Origin: Pseudozyma flocculosa PF-1
Taxonomy: Eukaryota > Basidiomycota > Ustilaginomycetes > Ustilaginales > Ustilaginaceae
Direction: 5' to 3'
Assembly (NCBI RefSeq): GCF_000417875.1
Contig: NW_006920869.1
Location: forward strand, 1,870,057-1,934,056
Length of the DNA stretch: 64,000 nucleotides
Position numbers and translations under genes: made by a program. The notes under the pieces were generated by a model. The model saw only the letters and a list, made by a program, of their open reading frames with translations, was not told where the DNA came from and searched no databases. This document shows positions 45,646 through 57,101 of this stretch, one piece after another. Position 1 is the first letter of the stretch; each line of letters starts with the position of its first letter.

Positions 45646-46823
45646 TCTGCCTGTCGAGGACTGCGAAAAGGAGATTCACGAGGGGCCGGGATACCGTCAG
45701 CGTCTGAAGCCATGATTCTAGATGAGGTGACGGTGCGGAAGGTCCACGATCAGAGAACCCTTCGCCAGCCCCTGCCTGTCCGCCCATCCCGCCATGCGTC
45801 GTCGAGTCGGCAGATGCGACCCTCTCGCTCTGACAACAGAGCAGAGAGTTGCCCCTGGCGTGGCGCTGATGCCGGGCCGAGCTCGAAGCTGGGACCGAGC
45901 CCACAGCACCATAGCTCGAGCGGGCAGGAGATTGCCGCGACAGCGCTGTCAAGGTGCGACATTTCCCGTGTGGACCCGGACCATGGGGCGGGCAAAGTCG
46001 CACGTAAGGGCTCAAACCGAAGAGGCATGGCCACGGATCGGCGCCGAAGGGATGCCCCGGGGCCCCCATGACGGTCAAGAGACCGCCGACCCTGTCGTTC
46101 GGTTCGCACGGCTGCTCTGCGTTGGCCGACGTAGGTTCACAGAATCGCCTGTGGTGTGCTGATAGAGGTGGCCTGCCTGTGCGTTGTTCGGGTAGGCCCC
46201 GACCACCCGTCCGAGCGCTCGAGGATGCAGTGCTACGAGCGACTCCCAAGCCTTGAACCTGATCCATCTCGTCGACACCCAGCAGCTGTGCCTCGGGCCA
46301 GGCGGCGGTCTGAGACACCCGGCATCTCGTGGACGGGTGTCCTGATTGTGCCGCCTTCCATCCATGACGATGATGTTCCTTGGCGACGGCCCAGCATGCT
46401 TCCTGGCGAGTCCTTACCTTTTATCCGAAGGGGAAGAAGGGGAATTTATGGCACGTAGATGTCGGTGCGGAGAGAGGTGAAGCGATCGGGTTTTTGTGCT
46501 CCGTCGACCTGCGAGGAAGGGCGTGGCGGGATCTGCGATGGCAGGTGGCAAGGACCAAAGACGATGGTGGCGAGACTTTCGGAGTCTAGGTGGAGCGGTG
46601 CTAGGTCCGTCGGGAGCGTCGAGGCGGTCGGAGCGGGGCGAAAGGACGTCGGAGCGGCGATGCCTGAGCAGTCGATGAGGCAGGAAGGAGGAGCAGCGCT
46701 ACACTGGCGGGATTGTGCTGATTGCCTGCGATAGGATCGGGCTAGGCAACCTGAAAAGTCTGGCCAGAGCTGACGACGAGCAACGAGGTGCGGAAAAGGC
46801 CTGGAGATCGAAGACGCTTCGAT

Positions 46824-46824
<1 letters not shown>

Positions 46825-46866
<42 letters not shown>
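46825..46866. repeat. (TGC)14 trinucleotide run
   Basis: Fourteen perfect TGC units. On the minus strand one frame would be poly-Ala, another poly-Gln or poly-Ser, but no convincing gene contains it. Likely length-polymorphic. Confidence 0.9.
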
Positions 46867-46867
<1 letters not shown>

Positions 46868-48200
46868 TGGGGTGTGAGCGAGATGCGAACGAGAAGGCTC
46901 GCCGGCGTCGTGAGTTCAGAGACCTGCCGTATCAAGGGAGCCAGGCTCGTGCAGAGGATGGTACGGCGTGGAGGGCCGAGGAGGGGTAGTAGGTGGGTAG
47001 GGGAAGCTGGCAGGCGCACAGCAAGCTTTGTCGTCGTCGTCGTCGTCGAGGAAGAGCGGTAGGCGATGGGTTGGTAGAAGGACGTGTGGCAAAGCGAGGC
47101 AGGCAAGGTGCGGAGAGGATGCGGGGCGGAAGAGATGTCGGAGGCAGAGCGCGGGCAAGCAAGCAGGCACCCAGAGAGGTCGGCGTGGTTGAGAGGCACA
47201 GGCAGTCAGTCGTGCGCGGCGAGGCCAGGCGAGGCCACGCCAGGCGAGGGTTGCGTGGTTAGAGGGGGGGCGCTGGCCCGGCCGGCTGGCAGGCTGGCAG
47301 CAGGCAGGCAGGCAGCCCCCCAGCAGCAGGCGAGGCGGGCGTAGAGTTGGGCGGCGGCGCTTGCCTTGGCCTGGCTGGCTGGCTGGCTGGCTGGTTGGTT
47401 GGCTGGCTTGTTGCCTGCTGTCGCTGGCTCGCTGTTGCTCTGCTGCCTGCTGCCGTATTGCTGCGCTTCGGCCCTGCCCGTCTCCCTCCCTCTCGGTCAA
47501 AAAAAGAGGGGCCCAGCAGGCGGGCAGGCAGGCAGGCAGGCGAGGGGTTGGATGGGCGACTCGCACGCAGAGAGCCCAGCAGTGCACGCACGGCGAATCA
47601 CAGCCAGCGCAACGCCAGCCAGCCAGCCAGATGGGCCGACCTCACCTGCCTCCCCTCTTGGCCCGCGCGCCTGCCCGCCCCGCCTCCCCGTCGCCTGCCT
47701 CTCTCGCTCGCCCTTTCTTGTCTGGCCTGGCCTGGCCACGCCTCCGCAAGCGCCCCCTTCTCGACACAAGAAGGTCGCAGCGCCATTTGAAGCATGCTTC
47801 TGGCTCCCTGCTCGAGAGCTGGCCGCTGGCTGGAGTTGGGTGTGCATGTGTGTATCGCGATCAGACGAACCCGCTGGACGCTGAAAGCTGGGTAGGTAGC
47901 CTGACCACCTCGTCGGTCGCAGCGCCACGAACGGCGGCCTCGCCGGAGCGGGCCACCCCAGCCTCGCCTTCTCTGTGGTGCGCGGCTGGCCCCTGTTTTC
48001 TCGTGGGATGGAAGCCGATGCAAGCTGTCAATCGGCTGAAATTTGGTCCCGATGTCGACAAATCGGGTCCAGGGGCGTGCAGAAAGAGTAGAAATCCACT
48101 CAACCTTCTCTCGCCAAGGCAGGCGGCCTGGCCAGGCCGCTGGGCACCCAACAGACCTCGTTGGGCTGGCCTGCGATGGTGCATCGCATGGTCGGAAATG

Positions 48201-48225
48201 CTAGCTGCTGCTGCTGCTGCTGCTG
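48201..48225. repeat. CTG trinucleotide run
   Basis: About eight CTG units in non-coding sequence, the second such run in the same gene-poor interval. Confidence 0.85.
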
Positions 48226-48693
48226 CTTTTGTCGGCATCGGATCGGGTCCAAGACCTCGTATTGCTGCCCTCGAAGATGGTCGCGGGCTGGCTGGCGGAG
48301 GTGACAGAGAGAGAGGAGATTTCGAAGGCGGCGGTCGCCCTGCTTGTTTCTCCAGCGAGGGTCGGGCTTGGGCTGGGCTGGGCTGGGCCGGCCGGGTTCT
48401 AGCGGCAGAAGCAAGCCAAAGAAGCCATCGCCCGCTCTTGCTTGCGCCTCACTGCCCGGGCCGGGCTGTACCGATAGAAGGAGCGATGAGGCGAGGCGAA
48501 GCTCGACTGCACCGCCCAGCAGGCAGGCCTGGCCTGTGACATGGCGCGGCGGACGACGGAGACGTACGACGACATCGACGCTGTCGGCTTCCTCTTCTGC
48601 CCGTTTTCGACGGCGCGTTACGGTAGCACGTCGGCTGCGTCGCAGTATTGGACCAGGGCCTCTGAGGGCTTCGCAGAGCATCCCGAAGGAGGG

Positions 48694-48729
48694 TCCGGTC
48701 AAGGCTCCGGTCAAGGCTCCGGTCAAGGC
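48694..48729. repeat. 12-bp tandem repeat, three units
   Basis: Three perfect copies of TCCGGTCAAGGC. Non-coding context; origin unknown. Confidence 0.9.
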
Positions 48730-49070
48730 TGACGGCGTTCGGGATCGGCCCGACCAGCCGCCTGCCAAGTCGTGTCGCAGACGTCGATGGCGGCGGGCTT
48801 GCTGACAGGCCGGCTGGCTCGCAGGCCGGCGGGCTGTCTGGCTGTCTGGCGTCGGATCTTGGCCTGCCTCGGCCTGGCTTGGCCTGGCCTGCCTTGGGCT
48901 GGTGGGCAGGCGCGCGATGACGAAAAATCAGGGGGCGGCGGCGGGGCGGGGTCGAGTCAAAAGCCAGGCCCCCTGCCCTTGCCCTTTCTCTCTGGCGAGC
49001 AACGGGTTGCCGCTGCCGCGCTTTCAGCTGGCCAGCAGGCTTGCTTGCTTCCACACGCCAGAAGAGGGGC

Positions 49071-49133
49071 AGAGCAGAGCAGAGCAGAGCAGAGCAGAGC
49101 AGGCTCTAATCGTCTGACCTGACCTGACCTGAC
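49071..49133. repeat. Adjacent pentamer arrays (AGAGC)6 and (CTGAC)4
   Basis: Six AGAGC units (49071-49100) followed 13 bp later by four CTGAC units (49114-49133). The second unit is the complement of the GGTCA array at 53320-53344. Confidence 0.9.
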
Positions 49134-50400
49134 CCTGGCCTCCTCCACAGCCGTCCAGCGGCGGCCGACATCCTGGCTAGGGTGCGGGCGAGCGAACCAG
49201 CGGACGAGCGGATCTGCACCGCCCAGTGCGGGCGAGCCTGCCGCCTGCTTGCTTGCTTGCTTGCACAGCCAGCCCGGCCTCCGCCCAAGTTTGCCGATTT
49301 CAGGGTTGCCCTGCCCTCGCCTCCTCAGCCAACGTTACGCTTGCCAGTCCGGCGGTCCTGCTGCTGCTGCTGCCGCTGCTCTGCTGCTGGCCTCTCGATC
49401 TTCCTCGTCCCACCCACCTTCGCTCCTGGCCGCCTCGCCGCCAAACAGATCGCCCGCCCGACCCACCGGACCACGCCTTCCGTCGCTGAGGGAAGCCGGC
49501 TCCACCTCGCTCGCGGCCCGCGCCTCTCCTAGGCCCGCTCTCTGCTCTCGGCACCACCACCACCACCACCATCATCATCGCCGCCGCCGTCTCCGCCATT
49601 GCCGCCGTCGCACTGTCTTTTCCGGCTCACATCAAACCACTCAGGCCGCCCCTATCTGCCTGCGCCCGGACCCCCTCGATCTCATACCCCCCTTTGTTCG
49701 GTCTTTCACCCCGGTGCAACAGACGACGTACGACCGACGATCATCAACGTCCGCCATCATCGAGAGTAGTCCTGCGGGCCGCGCTCTGACCTTGCCCCCC
49801 TTCTATCATCCTCGCTGATTACGGCGACCGCATCCGACGCATCTTGCCGTCGAGCTCGGCCAGACTTGCCACGAAACGACACGCGCCGACCCCTTCATTG
49901 CTCAAGCCCTGCTACCTGGGCGTCGCAGATCGGCTCGACATCGACGTTGTCCTCGCCGCCAAGCCCCTGAGTCTTGCGCGGTCGGCCCGCGCCCCCCGTC
50001 ACCCGACCTCAGTAGCCCGCTCGGCCAGTCCCAGCTTGGCTCGTCCAGACTTATCTTAGCCATCGCTTCGGGAGCTACTCGCACCAAGGACAGAGATCCC
50101 GACTCTTCCTCGCTCGCCTCATCCTCGACCTCGCCATCGCACGCGGCTTCCGATCGCCTTCGTCAGCCGCATCTTCGTGCTCCGGACAACGCTCGCCGCC
50201 TCCGCATTCCCCTGCCATTGCCATCGCAGGTCGACGACGACATCCGACCCCCCTCCCAGCAACGGCAACGAGCGGGAACGACGCAGACGCTTTGACCGGG
50301 CGTCGTCGAGGCGTCGACCGGCTTGCCCGCGCGCGACAGACAGCCGTCTCCAACGGCCGCACCGACCTCCCTTGCCACCCTTACCAACGCTCTATTCGAC

Positions 50401-52314
50401 ATGGGCCAGCAGGTCACAAAGGAGCAAGGCTCGCCCTCCAGCCACGGACGCTCGTCGTCGGGCCAGCTGCACGGCCATAGCCACGGCCACGGGGCGCCCC
50501 CCTCGTCGTCAGTTTCCGGCCTCGCCGCCGCATCGAGCTCGACGTCGGCTGCACCCGCGTCGCCGCCACCGCTGCCGCCCCACCTGAGCGACTCGGTGCA
50601 GGTCGACAAGGGCGGCCTGGTGCCGCAGGGCGTCTACACGGGCCCGCAGGACTACGACCAGCACGTCGTCAGGCAGGCTGTCGTCGATCGCCGCCTGGCG
50701 CCCTTCTGCAAGGGCTCCGACGACGAGGACACGTACGAGTCCGAGCCCTTCAACAGCGAGTGCCCCATCTGCTTCCTCTACTACCCTTCGCCGCTCAACT
50801 TCTCCCGCTGCTGCCACCAGCCCATCTGCACCGAGTGCTTTGTCCAGATGAAGCGGGCCGACCCGAACGCCACCAACCCGCCGTCGTCCGAGGCACGCTC
50901 GTGCCCCTTTTGCGTCGAGCCCGACTTTGGCGTCACCTACACGTCGCCCAGCGCCCTCGAGGCCCAAAAGGTCGGCCCCTCTTCCGCCGCCGCCACCGCC
51001 GCCGCCGGCAGTCCGGGCTCCGGCTCATCCTCTGGATCCGACTCGCCCAACGACGCCAGCGACGCCGCCAACTTTGCCGAGAGGGCCATCGGCACCGGCG
51101 GGGCGGCGGGGAGCAAGGGCTCTGGCAAGAAAAAGGTGCTCCCCGTCGACGACCCGGCCGTCATCACCGTCGACCAGGTGCGGCCGGACTGGCACGTCAA
51201 GCTGGCCCAGGCCCAGGCCACGATCGCTCGCCGGGCCAACCGCCGAGTCATTATGCGCCAGGTCGGAGACCGGCTGATCCCGATCGGCATCTCGTCTTCG
51301 CGGGCGGGCGCCGATCTGGCCGCCGCCGCAGAGGACGGCCGCATCAACATGCACGGTCCCGGCGGCAGCATCATCCTGCAGGATCGACCCGGCTGGCCCG
51401 GGCTGGGCGGCACCATGATGGGCAGCGGGCGGAGGCGAGGGCGCGGCAGCCGGAGCGAAGGGCCCAACACGGACCTTGCGCGTCTGATGCGGCTGACGAG
51501 CGGCGAGGAGATGGAGGAGATGATGCTGATGGAGGCCATGCGGCTCAGCCTCGTCGAGCACGAGGAGCAGCAGAAGCGCGAGGCAGAGGCCGCCAAGAAG
51601 CAGCGGGCCGCCGAGGCTCAGCAAGGATCCTCGCCAGCGCCCGCGAGCGAGGCGACCGCGTCGGGATCAACGGCAAATGCTGCCAGCTCGGGACGACAGC
51701 ACGGGTCCGCACAGGCCCCTCCGGCGCCTCTGGCGGGCACGACGGTCCAGTCGAGAACGAGTCCTGTGGCCTCTGCATCCACCGAGGCACCGGTCCGTGC
51801 GCCTCCGCAGCCACAGGTCCCGGCGGTGTCGGCAGCTGGCCTGGGTCTATCGCCAACGACGATGGCCGACTTGAGCGAGCTGATCGAGGGCGCGGCGCCG
51901 CCTCCGCGCACGTCGTCCAACGCTCGATCCGCTCCGAATACGACGGTGACAGCAGCAGGATCGACGACCGCCGTTGCGCCGTCCGGATCGGCCTCGCCCG
52001 CTGCGCCGGCGGGATCGCGAGGGTCCGGGTCACCCCTGTCGTCGCCGCTGCGAGCGCCTAGGACCAACCTGCCGGCTCCCGAGCCGGTGCCTGTGCCGCA
52101 ACCGGTGGCGGGGATGGGATCTGCGTGGAGCGAGGCCGAGGCGGCGAGGAACGCGCGGCAGAGCCTGGACAAGCAAGGTGTCCAAGTCTCGGCGGCCAAC
52201 GGCTCGCGGCAGTCGTCGCCGTTTGGCAGCCCGTCGACGTCTGGGTTGGCGGGCGCGAGGGGAGTGAATCCGAACAACCCGTTCAGAAGGAGTATGGGCG
52301 AGAGTTCGTCCTGA
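50401..52314 (+). CDS. SIP5: SIP5-type RING-finger protein
   Basis: An intronless 637-aa protein. The N-terminus MGQQVTKEQ fits an N-myristoylation signal (Gly2), as reported for Sip5 homologues in some fungi; myristoylation here is inference. After a Ser/His/Ala-rich stretch with HGHSHGHG, the conserved core has GLVPQGVYTGPQDYDQHVVRQ and APFCKGSDDEDTYESEPF. A C4-type RING-like motif follows: CPICFLYYPSPLNFSRCCHQPICTECF...CPFC (about residues 121-165). Then come PDWHVKLAQAQATIARRANRR and a helical EEMEEMMLMEAMRLSLVEHEEQQ segment resembling a ubiquitin-interacting motif. The rest is Ser/Ala/Pro-rich and disordered. Yeast Sip5 was linked to Snf1 kinase/PP1 signalling; UIM-like plus RING suggests a ubiquitin role. 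The frame extends upstream of this Met without similarity. Confidence 0.85.
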   Translation: MGQQVTKEQGSPSSHGRSSSGQLHGHSHGHGAPPSSSVSGLAAASSSTSAAPASPPPLPPHLSDSVQVDKGGLVPQGVYTGPQDYDQHVVRQAVVDRRLAPFCKGSDDEDTYESEPFNSECPICFLYYPSPLNFSRCCHQPICTECFVQMKRADPNATNPPSSEARSCPFCVEPDFGVTYTSPSALEAQKVGPSSAAATAAAGSPGSGSSSGSDSPNDASDAANFAERAIGTGGAAGSKGSGKKKVLPVDDPAVITVDQVRPDWHVKLAQAQATIARRANRRVIMRQVGDRLIPIGISSSRAGADLAAAAEDGRINMHGPGGSIILQDRPGWPGLGGTMMGSGRRRGRGSRSEGPNTDLARLMRLTSGEEMEEMMLMEAMRLSLVEHEEQQKREAEAAKKQRAAEAQQGSSPAPASEATASGSTANAASSGRQHGSAQAPPAPLAGTTVQSRTSPVASASTEAPVRAPPQPQVPAVSAAGLGLSPTTMADLSELIEGAAPPPRTSSNARSAPNTTVTAAGSTTAVAPSGSASPAAPAGSRGSGSPLSSPLRAPRTNLPAPEPVPVPQPVAGMGSAWSEAEAARNARQSLDKQGVQVSAANGSRQSSPFGSPSTSGLAGARGVNPNNPFRRSMGESSS

Positions 52315-53319
52315 GCGTCGAGTACGACGATGGCGGCAAGATTCATTCCTCCTCGGGTGCACTGGCCAGTGGTTGTCTGGATCGGTCGCCCAGAAAGGAG
52401 CGGCAAAGCGCATTCACCTCGGGCCATTGGTGCCACAGGGCGCAGCCATCGACGTTGCAAGCATCTCGCACCGCGAGCCCACGAGATGCGGCTGGCACGC
52501 GACCGCGCAAGGAGCTGCTACCCCGAAGGCAACCTCGCGGCGGGCTGGACAGGAGCTGCCACCCAGCCCGGGCTGCCCTTGGCCGAGCGACAGAGATCCA
52601 TGTGGTCGCCGGCTGGCAGGCGACCGAGTTGGCCTTACGCCGGCGAGCAGGCGTCTCGAGGCGCCGCGAGCCTTGGCTCGCCCCAGGATGGTCCTGCGGC
52701 CGGCGGCAGTCTGGAGCAGTCGAGCCTGACCGACTCGGTCTGGCGATGGCAGGATCGGACGGGCGGCTGAGCCGGCTGTCAACCAATGGCCGACACCCGA
52801 GGCCTCTTCACGCGCTCGAGAGGCGTTTGAACACCATGATGGACTCTGTAGCCTCACGCTGTAGCAGAATGGCGCCTGTGTGTATGGCACCTGCCTCTTT
52901 GTCTTTGGCCACTGCATTTGATGATGACGAGGATCGCGATGTGGCCGGTTGTGGGTCGTGGTGAGAGCATGAGCAGGCCCATGGCATTCGATGGAGGCGG
53001 AGGGAAACGGTCGAAAAGGCGGGATTCGGAATGGGGGGGATGGCCAGATCTGAGGCGGCGGCATGAGGATGACCTCATGGCCAAGCGGCCAGGCCTCCAC
53101 ACGCGCTGGGCCCGCCCTGCCCTGCCTTGCCTGCCTGCCTGCACCTTGCCAGCTGCTCGTGCCGCTGCTTCGTCATGCCGCCCAGTCGGCCTCGGAGGTT
53201 GGGGAAAGAGGGCGAGATGGCATCTCAGCAGATGGCTTGGCGGGGCTCTTGGCTTCCATCGGAATCACGCCGAACGTCTGAATGAGCAGACCCTCGCCTC
53301 GCCCTCGATCTTCCGCCAG

Positions 53320-53344
53320 GGTCAGGTCAGGTCAGGTCAGGTCA
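53320..53344. repeat. (GGTCA)5 pentanucleotide array
   Basis: Five perfect units about 280 bp upstream of the DUF1295 gene start. Directly repeated GGTCA half-sites could bind a regulator, but that is speculation. Confidence 0.9.
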
Positions 53345-53462
53345 GCCTCGACTCGACTCGAGTCGGAAACAATCTTTAATTCGTATTCGGCACAGACGCA
53401 CGCAGAGAGCCAAGGCAGGCCGCGTGGAGTGGCGTCCCAACGACGCCGGCTTGCCTGCTTGG

Positions 53463-53468
53463 TATATA
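53463..53468 (+). promoter_or_regulatory. Possible TATA box of DUF1295 gene
   Basis: TATATA about 160 bp upstream of the start codon and followed by pyrimidine-rich sequence (TCTCTCTCTCTG). Confidence 0.55.
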
Positions 53469-53625
53469 GACGATCCAACGCCGGCGCGCCCTTCCTCGTC
53501 GCCATCACACCACCACCTTCGGCGCACAGGCATCCAGCGTCGCGTCCCTCTCCCACTTTCTCTCTCTCTGTGTCTCGCCCCTTGGCCTGTTCTCGGCGAA
53601 GCGCACACCGCCCCGCCCCACAACC

Positions 53626-54794
53626 ATGACGGTCCAGGTCCTCGACGACTACTACCTCCTCATCACCTTCCTCATCACCCTCGGGTGGCAGGTGCTGGGT
53701 TTCGCCATCGCCTACGGCCTCCAGACCGACACCATCACCGACTTCTGGTCCGCCGTCAACGCCGTCATCCTCGCCATCTTCACCCTCACCGCCGGTGGCA
53801 CCTACCATGCGCGCAACGTCGTCGCCAGCGTCTTTGTCATTGTCTGGGCGGCGCGCCTCGGCGGCTTCCAGCTGTTCCGCATGATCAAGATGGGCGGCGA
53901 TGCGCGCTTCGACGAGATGCGCTCCAAGCCCCTCAAGCTCGCCGGGTTCTGGACCTTCCAGCTCGTGTGGATCTGGACCATCACCATGCCCGTCACGCTC
54001 CTCAACAGCCCCAACTCGTCGTCCCCCATCAAGGGAGGCGGCAACGTCGGCTTCGGCAACGGCAAGGACGGCGTCGGCATCGTCCTCTTCGCCCTCGGAT
54101 GGCTGTGCGAGGCGCTGGCCGACGTGCAAAAGTACCGCTTCAAGAGCGTCACGCGCCCGCCCCGCGGCGCCATCACCGACGCCGGCCTGTGGAGGTACAG
54201 CCGCCGGCCCAACTACTTTGGCGAGATCCTCGTCTGGTGGGGCGTCTACGTGCTCGCGCTCGGCAACACGGCCGCCGCCAACGACGGCGCACGCCGCGCG
54301 CTCTACGCCTCGGTCGTGTCGCCCCTCATCACCATGGCGCTCCTCCTGGGCCTCTCGGGCATCCCGCTCGCAGAGAAGCCGTCGCAGCAAAAGTACTTCC
54401 TCATGAGCCACGGCCCCGACGGCGGAAAGAGCCTCGAGCCGTTTGGACAGCAGAGGGAGAGCGACCCCTGGACCAGGATGAAGGCCTACCGCGACAGGAC
54501 CAGCCTCCTCGTCCCGCTCCCCAACGCCGTCTACCGCCGCATCCCCAAGGCCATCAAGTCGACGATCCTCTGCGATGTGAGTTTTCCAGGCGCCGCCCTC
54601 TTTCCCCCCGTCCCCTCGGTTGCCCTCTACGTCCGATCCATCTGACTCAACTTCCGCCCTCTGCTCCCGCCCTCTGCTCCCGCCCACGTGCCCCGCAGTT
54701 TCCCTTTTACAACTTCGACGAGGCCAAAGACGGTCCCGCCGCCATCCGCGAGGCCGAAGACAAGAAGCGAAAGCAGAGCGACGACCGCGCCTAG
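53626..54794 (+). CDS. DUF1295 / steroid-reductase-like multi-pass membrane protein
   Basis: Two exons, 53626-54576 and 54699-54794 (122-bp intron GTGAGT..CAG), 348 aa. Several hydrophobic segments are visible (YYLLITFLITLGWQVLGFAIA, AVNAVILAIFTLTAGG, VASVFVIVWAARLGGF, FWTFQLVWIWTITMPV, GIVLFALGWLCEAL, ILVWWGVYVLAL, VSPLITMALLLGLSGIPLAE). The signature RPNYFGEILVWWGVYV, with GLWRYSRRPNYFGE before it, is that of the DUF1295/steroid 5-alpha-reductase C-terminal superfamily, NAD(P)H-using membrane reductases or related methyltransferases. The substrate is unknown. The C-terminus is charged (EDKKRKQSDDRA). Likely ER membrane, inferred. Confidence 0.87.
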
Positions 54795-55051
54795 CCTCTG
54801 CGTCGCAGCCCCTTGTTGGCGGTCCCCGGCTCGTCCATATACCCTCACGGGCGCCTCTTCCTGCCCTGCCCTGTCCTGCCCTGCACTGCATCATACACGT
54901 CGCACAGTCGCTCGTCCCTGCACGCCCCCTGTTGATATCCTCGCTGTCCCCTGTACGCTCCTGTCCCAGCTCGACTTGCTAATGTTCCATACGCGATGAC
55001 GAGCTATCGTGCGAGCTGGCTGTCGCGAGATGCGGCGACCGACGGCCCGGA

Positions 55052-56458
55052 TCAGAGGTCGGCCCAGCGGAGCGAGGCGACAACGACCCAAGCGGCGCGT
55101 TCCGACACGTCGCCCATCTCCTCTTCCTCGGCGGGCGCCCGATCGTCGCCGTTGCTGTCCTCTGTGTCCGCCTGGCTGGTGGGGGGATGCATCTGCGACC
55201 TGGTGGGGATCCACGCGCCGCTCCAGGGCCGTTGTCGACCGCCCACGCCCCTCTCCCATATCCCGCCGTGCACCGCCTCCCAATCCGGTACGATTCCTGC
55301 CCTCCTTGCCATGTCCTCGTCATCGTCGTCGTCGTCGCAGTCGGACGTCGCATCGGGCTGAGCGAGCAGACGCAAGAAGCGCGTCACTGCCGGCCGACCC
55401 GTGTGGAATCCGGCGATGAGGATGCACCGCGCCTCCGCATGGCGGGCAAGGAGACGCCGGATCGAGTGGATGAGGTGCGCATGGGCCGACGAGACCCAGA
55501 GTACGTCGGCAGCGAGGATCATGTCGAATCGCGGTCGTTGCTGTCCAGAGACGGCGGGGACGCGTCCGGGATCGAGGTGCGAGAGAACGGCGGTCTCCTC
55601 GTCGTCTTTGCCCCAGCACAGGCCCTCTACCGTCGTCGTGCGTCGGGCCGTGCGGAACGCTTCGGAAGCGACCTTCCTCTTGCCTCGCCCCTCGTCCTCC
55701 TTTGTCGTGGGTGAGGACGAGGACGAGGTCAAGGTCGAGGTGGACCCGAGGGCGAGGTCGAGGTTCCCCCGCAAGTTATCGAGGATCTTGGGATCCGGGT
55801 AGTCGGTGATGACCGTCTGGCGGGCGCCCATCAGCGCAGCGACGAGGCTGGGCAGACCGGTTCCCGCACCTAGCTCGACGACCGTCTTTGCCCTGACGTC
55901 GAGTATCGCCGTGCCCGGCCCCTTGCCGGCGTCGGTTGTGGTGGCAGCGTCAGGATGGTCGAGGGAAGTAGGTGGGTGGACGCAGCAATGCTCTGCAATC
56001 ATCTCTGCCATGTACAGACCAGCGTCCCACTGATGGTGCGCGAACAGCTTCGTGTTGTCCCCGTCGTTTTGGGCAAGGCGGTACCGTATCGTCGTGTCCC
56101 TCCGCCGACGGCGGCGGCGTTGTAGGGAGGAATCGTCGTGGGCGGGTACCTGGGCGGATGGCGGCGAAGAAGGCGCCTCCGATGCGCCCTCGGCGTTGTC
56201 GTCGTCGTCCTGGTGCAGCCGGACGTAGCGAGGGGGCAGGTTGGTATGGGTGAAGGTCCGCACGTCGCCCGGGTCGCCGTGGGCGGGCTGGTTGTGGGCA
56301 AAGAGGGCAAAGAGGCTATCTTCAAAGAGCGTCGTGGGCGAGGCCGGGCGCGAGGCGTGGCTGCCACCCGAGTCCGAGTCCGAGCCCGAGTCCGAGTCCG
56401 AGCCCGAGTCCGAGTCCGAGTCAGGTTCGGTGTATGTGCCCTTCGCCTTGTTCGACAT
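55052..56458 (-). CDS. EFM7/NNT1-type protein methyltransferase
   Basis: Single exon, 468 aa. The start [11 protein letters not shown] is followed by a Ser/Asp tract (repeated DSDSGS, encoded by a hexamer repeat at about 56368-56422). Then come a conserved [46 protein letters not shown], and the SAM-binding motif [33 protein letters not shown]. Downstream is [27 protein letters not shown] and a [12 protein letters not shown] segment. This is the methyltransferase-16 family member (Nnt1/Efm7) that in yeast methylates the N-terminal Gly and Lys of EF1A. The protein is longer than usual (about 260-300 aa) because of acidic and Ser-rich inserts. Substrate by family only. Confidence 0.82.
   Translation of the reverse strand: MSNKAKGTYTEPDSDSDSGSDSDSGSDSDSGGSHASRPASPTTLFEDSLFALFAHNQPAHGDPGDVRTFTHTNLPPRYVRLHQDDDDNAEGASEAPSSPPSAQVPAHDDSSLQRRRRRRRDTTIRYRLAQNDGDNTKLFAHHQWDAGLYMAEMIAEHCCVHPPTSLDHPDAATTTDAGKGPGTAILDVRAKTVVELGAGTGLPSLVAALMGARQTVITDYPDPKILDNLRGNLDLALGSTSTLTSSSSSPTTKEDEGRGKRKVASEAFRTARRTTTVEGLCWGKDDEETAVLSHLDPGRVPAVSGQQRPRFDMILAADVLWVSSAHAHLIHSIRRLLARHAEARCILIAGFHTGRPAVTRFLRLLAQPDATSDCDDDDDDEDMARRAGIVPDWEAVHGGIWERGVGGRQRPWSGAWIPTRSQMHPPTSQADTEDSNGDDRAPAEEEEMGDVSERAAWVVVASLRWADL
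56368..56422. repeat. Hexanucleotide repeat encoding Asp-Ser/Gly tract
   Basis: About nine units of the type (T/C)CCGAG within the coding sequence of the EFM7-type gene, giving alternating DSDSGS. Unit changes T to C produce Gly in place of Ser at regular spacing. Confidence 0.85.
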
Positions 56459-57101
56459 TTGTTGCGTGTTGGAGTGCTGGGATGTGTTGCAAAGCGGGCA
56501 GGGGGGGCCAAGGTGAGGGCAGAGGGAGCGTGTATGGCGCCGGCGCCCAAGGTTGTCGCTGGTTGAGAAGAAGCAAGGTCGACTCGAGGGCCGCACCGAG
56601 CGCCCTACACCCGACTCCCGAGCCTCCACCCTGCTGGACGGTTGGTTGGACCCTGCATCGAAGTCGAGCTGCGTTTGAGTCAGTCGGGTCGATGGGGCGC
56701 TGCCGCGTTGGCTCAGCAAAACCACAACCGCCCGCCTGCCTGCCTGCCTGCCTGCCTGTCAGGGTCGGATTGTGGAGGGATGCGGCGGCGGCGGCGGCGG
56801 CGGCTGGCCTCGTTCCATCCTCGCCCTCGACGCCTTGCTTGCTTCCTCCTGGTCCAGGGGTCGGCGGCGGCGGCAATGACGAAAGCCACGCCATGGCCTG
56901 CCAGCTCTCGCTCGACGAGCGACCGACTGACCGACCCAGCTGCTGGTCGAAACCAACAAAGGTCGCACCGTCTTGTCATCGCCTCTTGCTTTGCCCACGT
57001 CCATCTCGACACCTTCTCCTGCCTCCTCCATCTAGACACCTTCCCACCCCACCCCGCCTCGTCCCGACCCCGACTCGACGACAAACACAGCACCCACAAC
57101 C
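56459..57101. other. Divergent promoter region, EFM7-type / SDR
   Basis: 643 bp between divergent starts, with a CCTG tetramer run near 56732-56757 and a (CGG)n tract near 56782-56802. No gene seen. Confidence 0.5.

Larger units (their letters stand above)
45646..50400. other. 4.75-kb gene-poor, repeat-rich interval
   Basis: No supported gene on either strand. Contains a (TGC)14 run (46825-46866), a second CTG run (48201-48225), tetramer CTGG/GGCA arrays (about 47371-47394, 47521-47541), a 12-bp unit repeated three times (48694-48729), (AGAGC)6 (49071-49100) and (CTGAC)4 (49114-49133). The part from about 49300 to 50400 is pyrimidine-rich and probably includes the SIP5 promoter and a long leader. 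The 45.65-46.4 kb part lies upstream of CDC42. Could hold long leader introns or non-coding RNAs that cannot be seen from sequence alone. Confidence 0.55.
52315..53625. other. Spacer between SIP5-type and DUF1295 genes
   Basis: 1.3 kb without a supported gene. It holds a (GGTCA)5 array at 53320-53344 and a TATATA box at 53463-53468 near the downstream gene. Minus-strand open frames up to 228 codons are low complexity. Confidence 0.5.

Noticed and set aside
46699..47199. 166-codon minus-strand frame containing a poly-Ala run
   Set aside because: The poly-Ala is just the (TGC)14 repeat; the flanking residues have no similarity or conserved pattern.
46825..48729. Repeat cluster considered as a CRISPR array
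   Set aside because: Units are short, contiguous microsatellites without unique spacers, in a eukaryotic genome.
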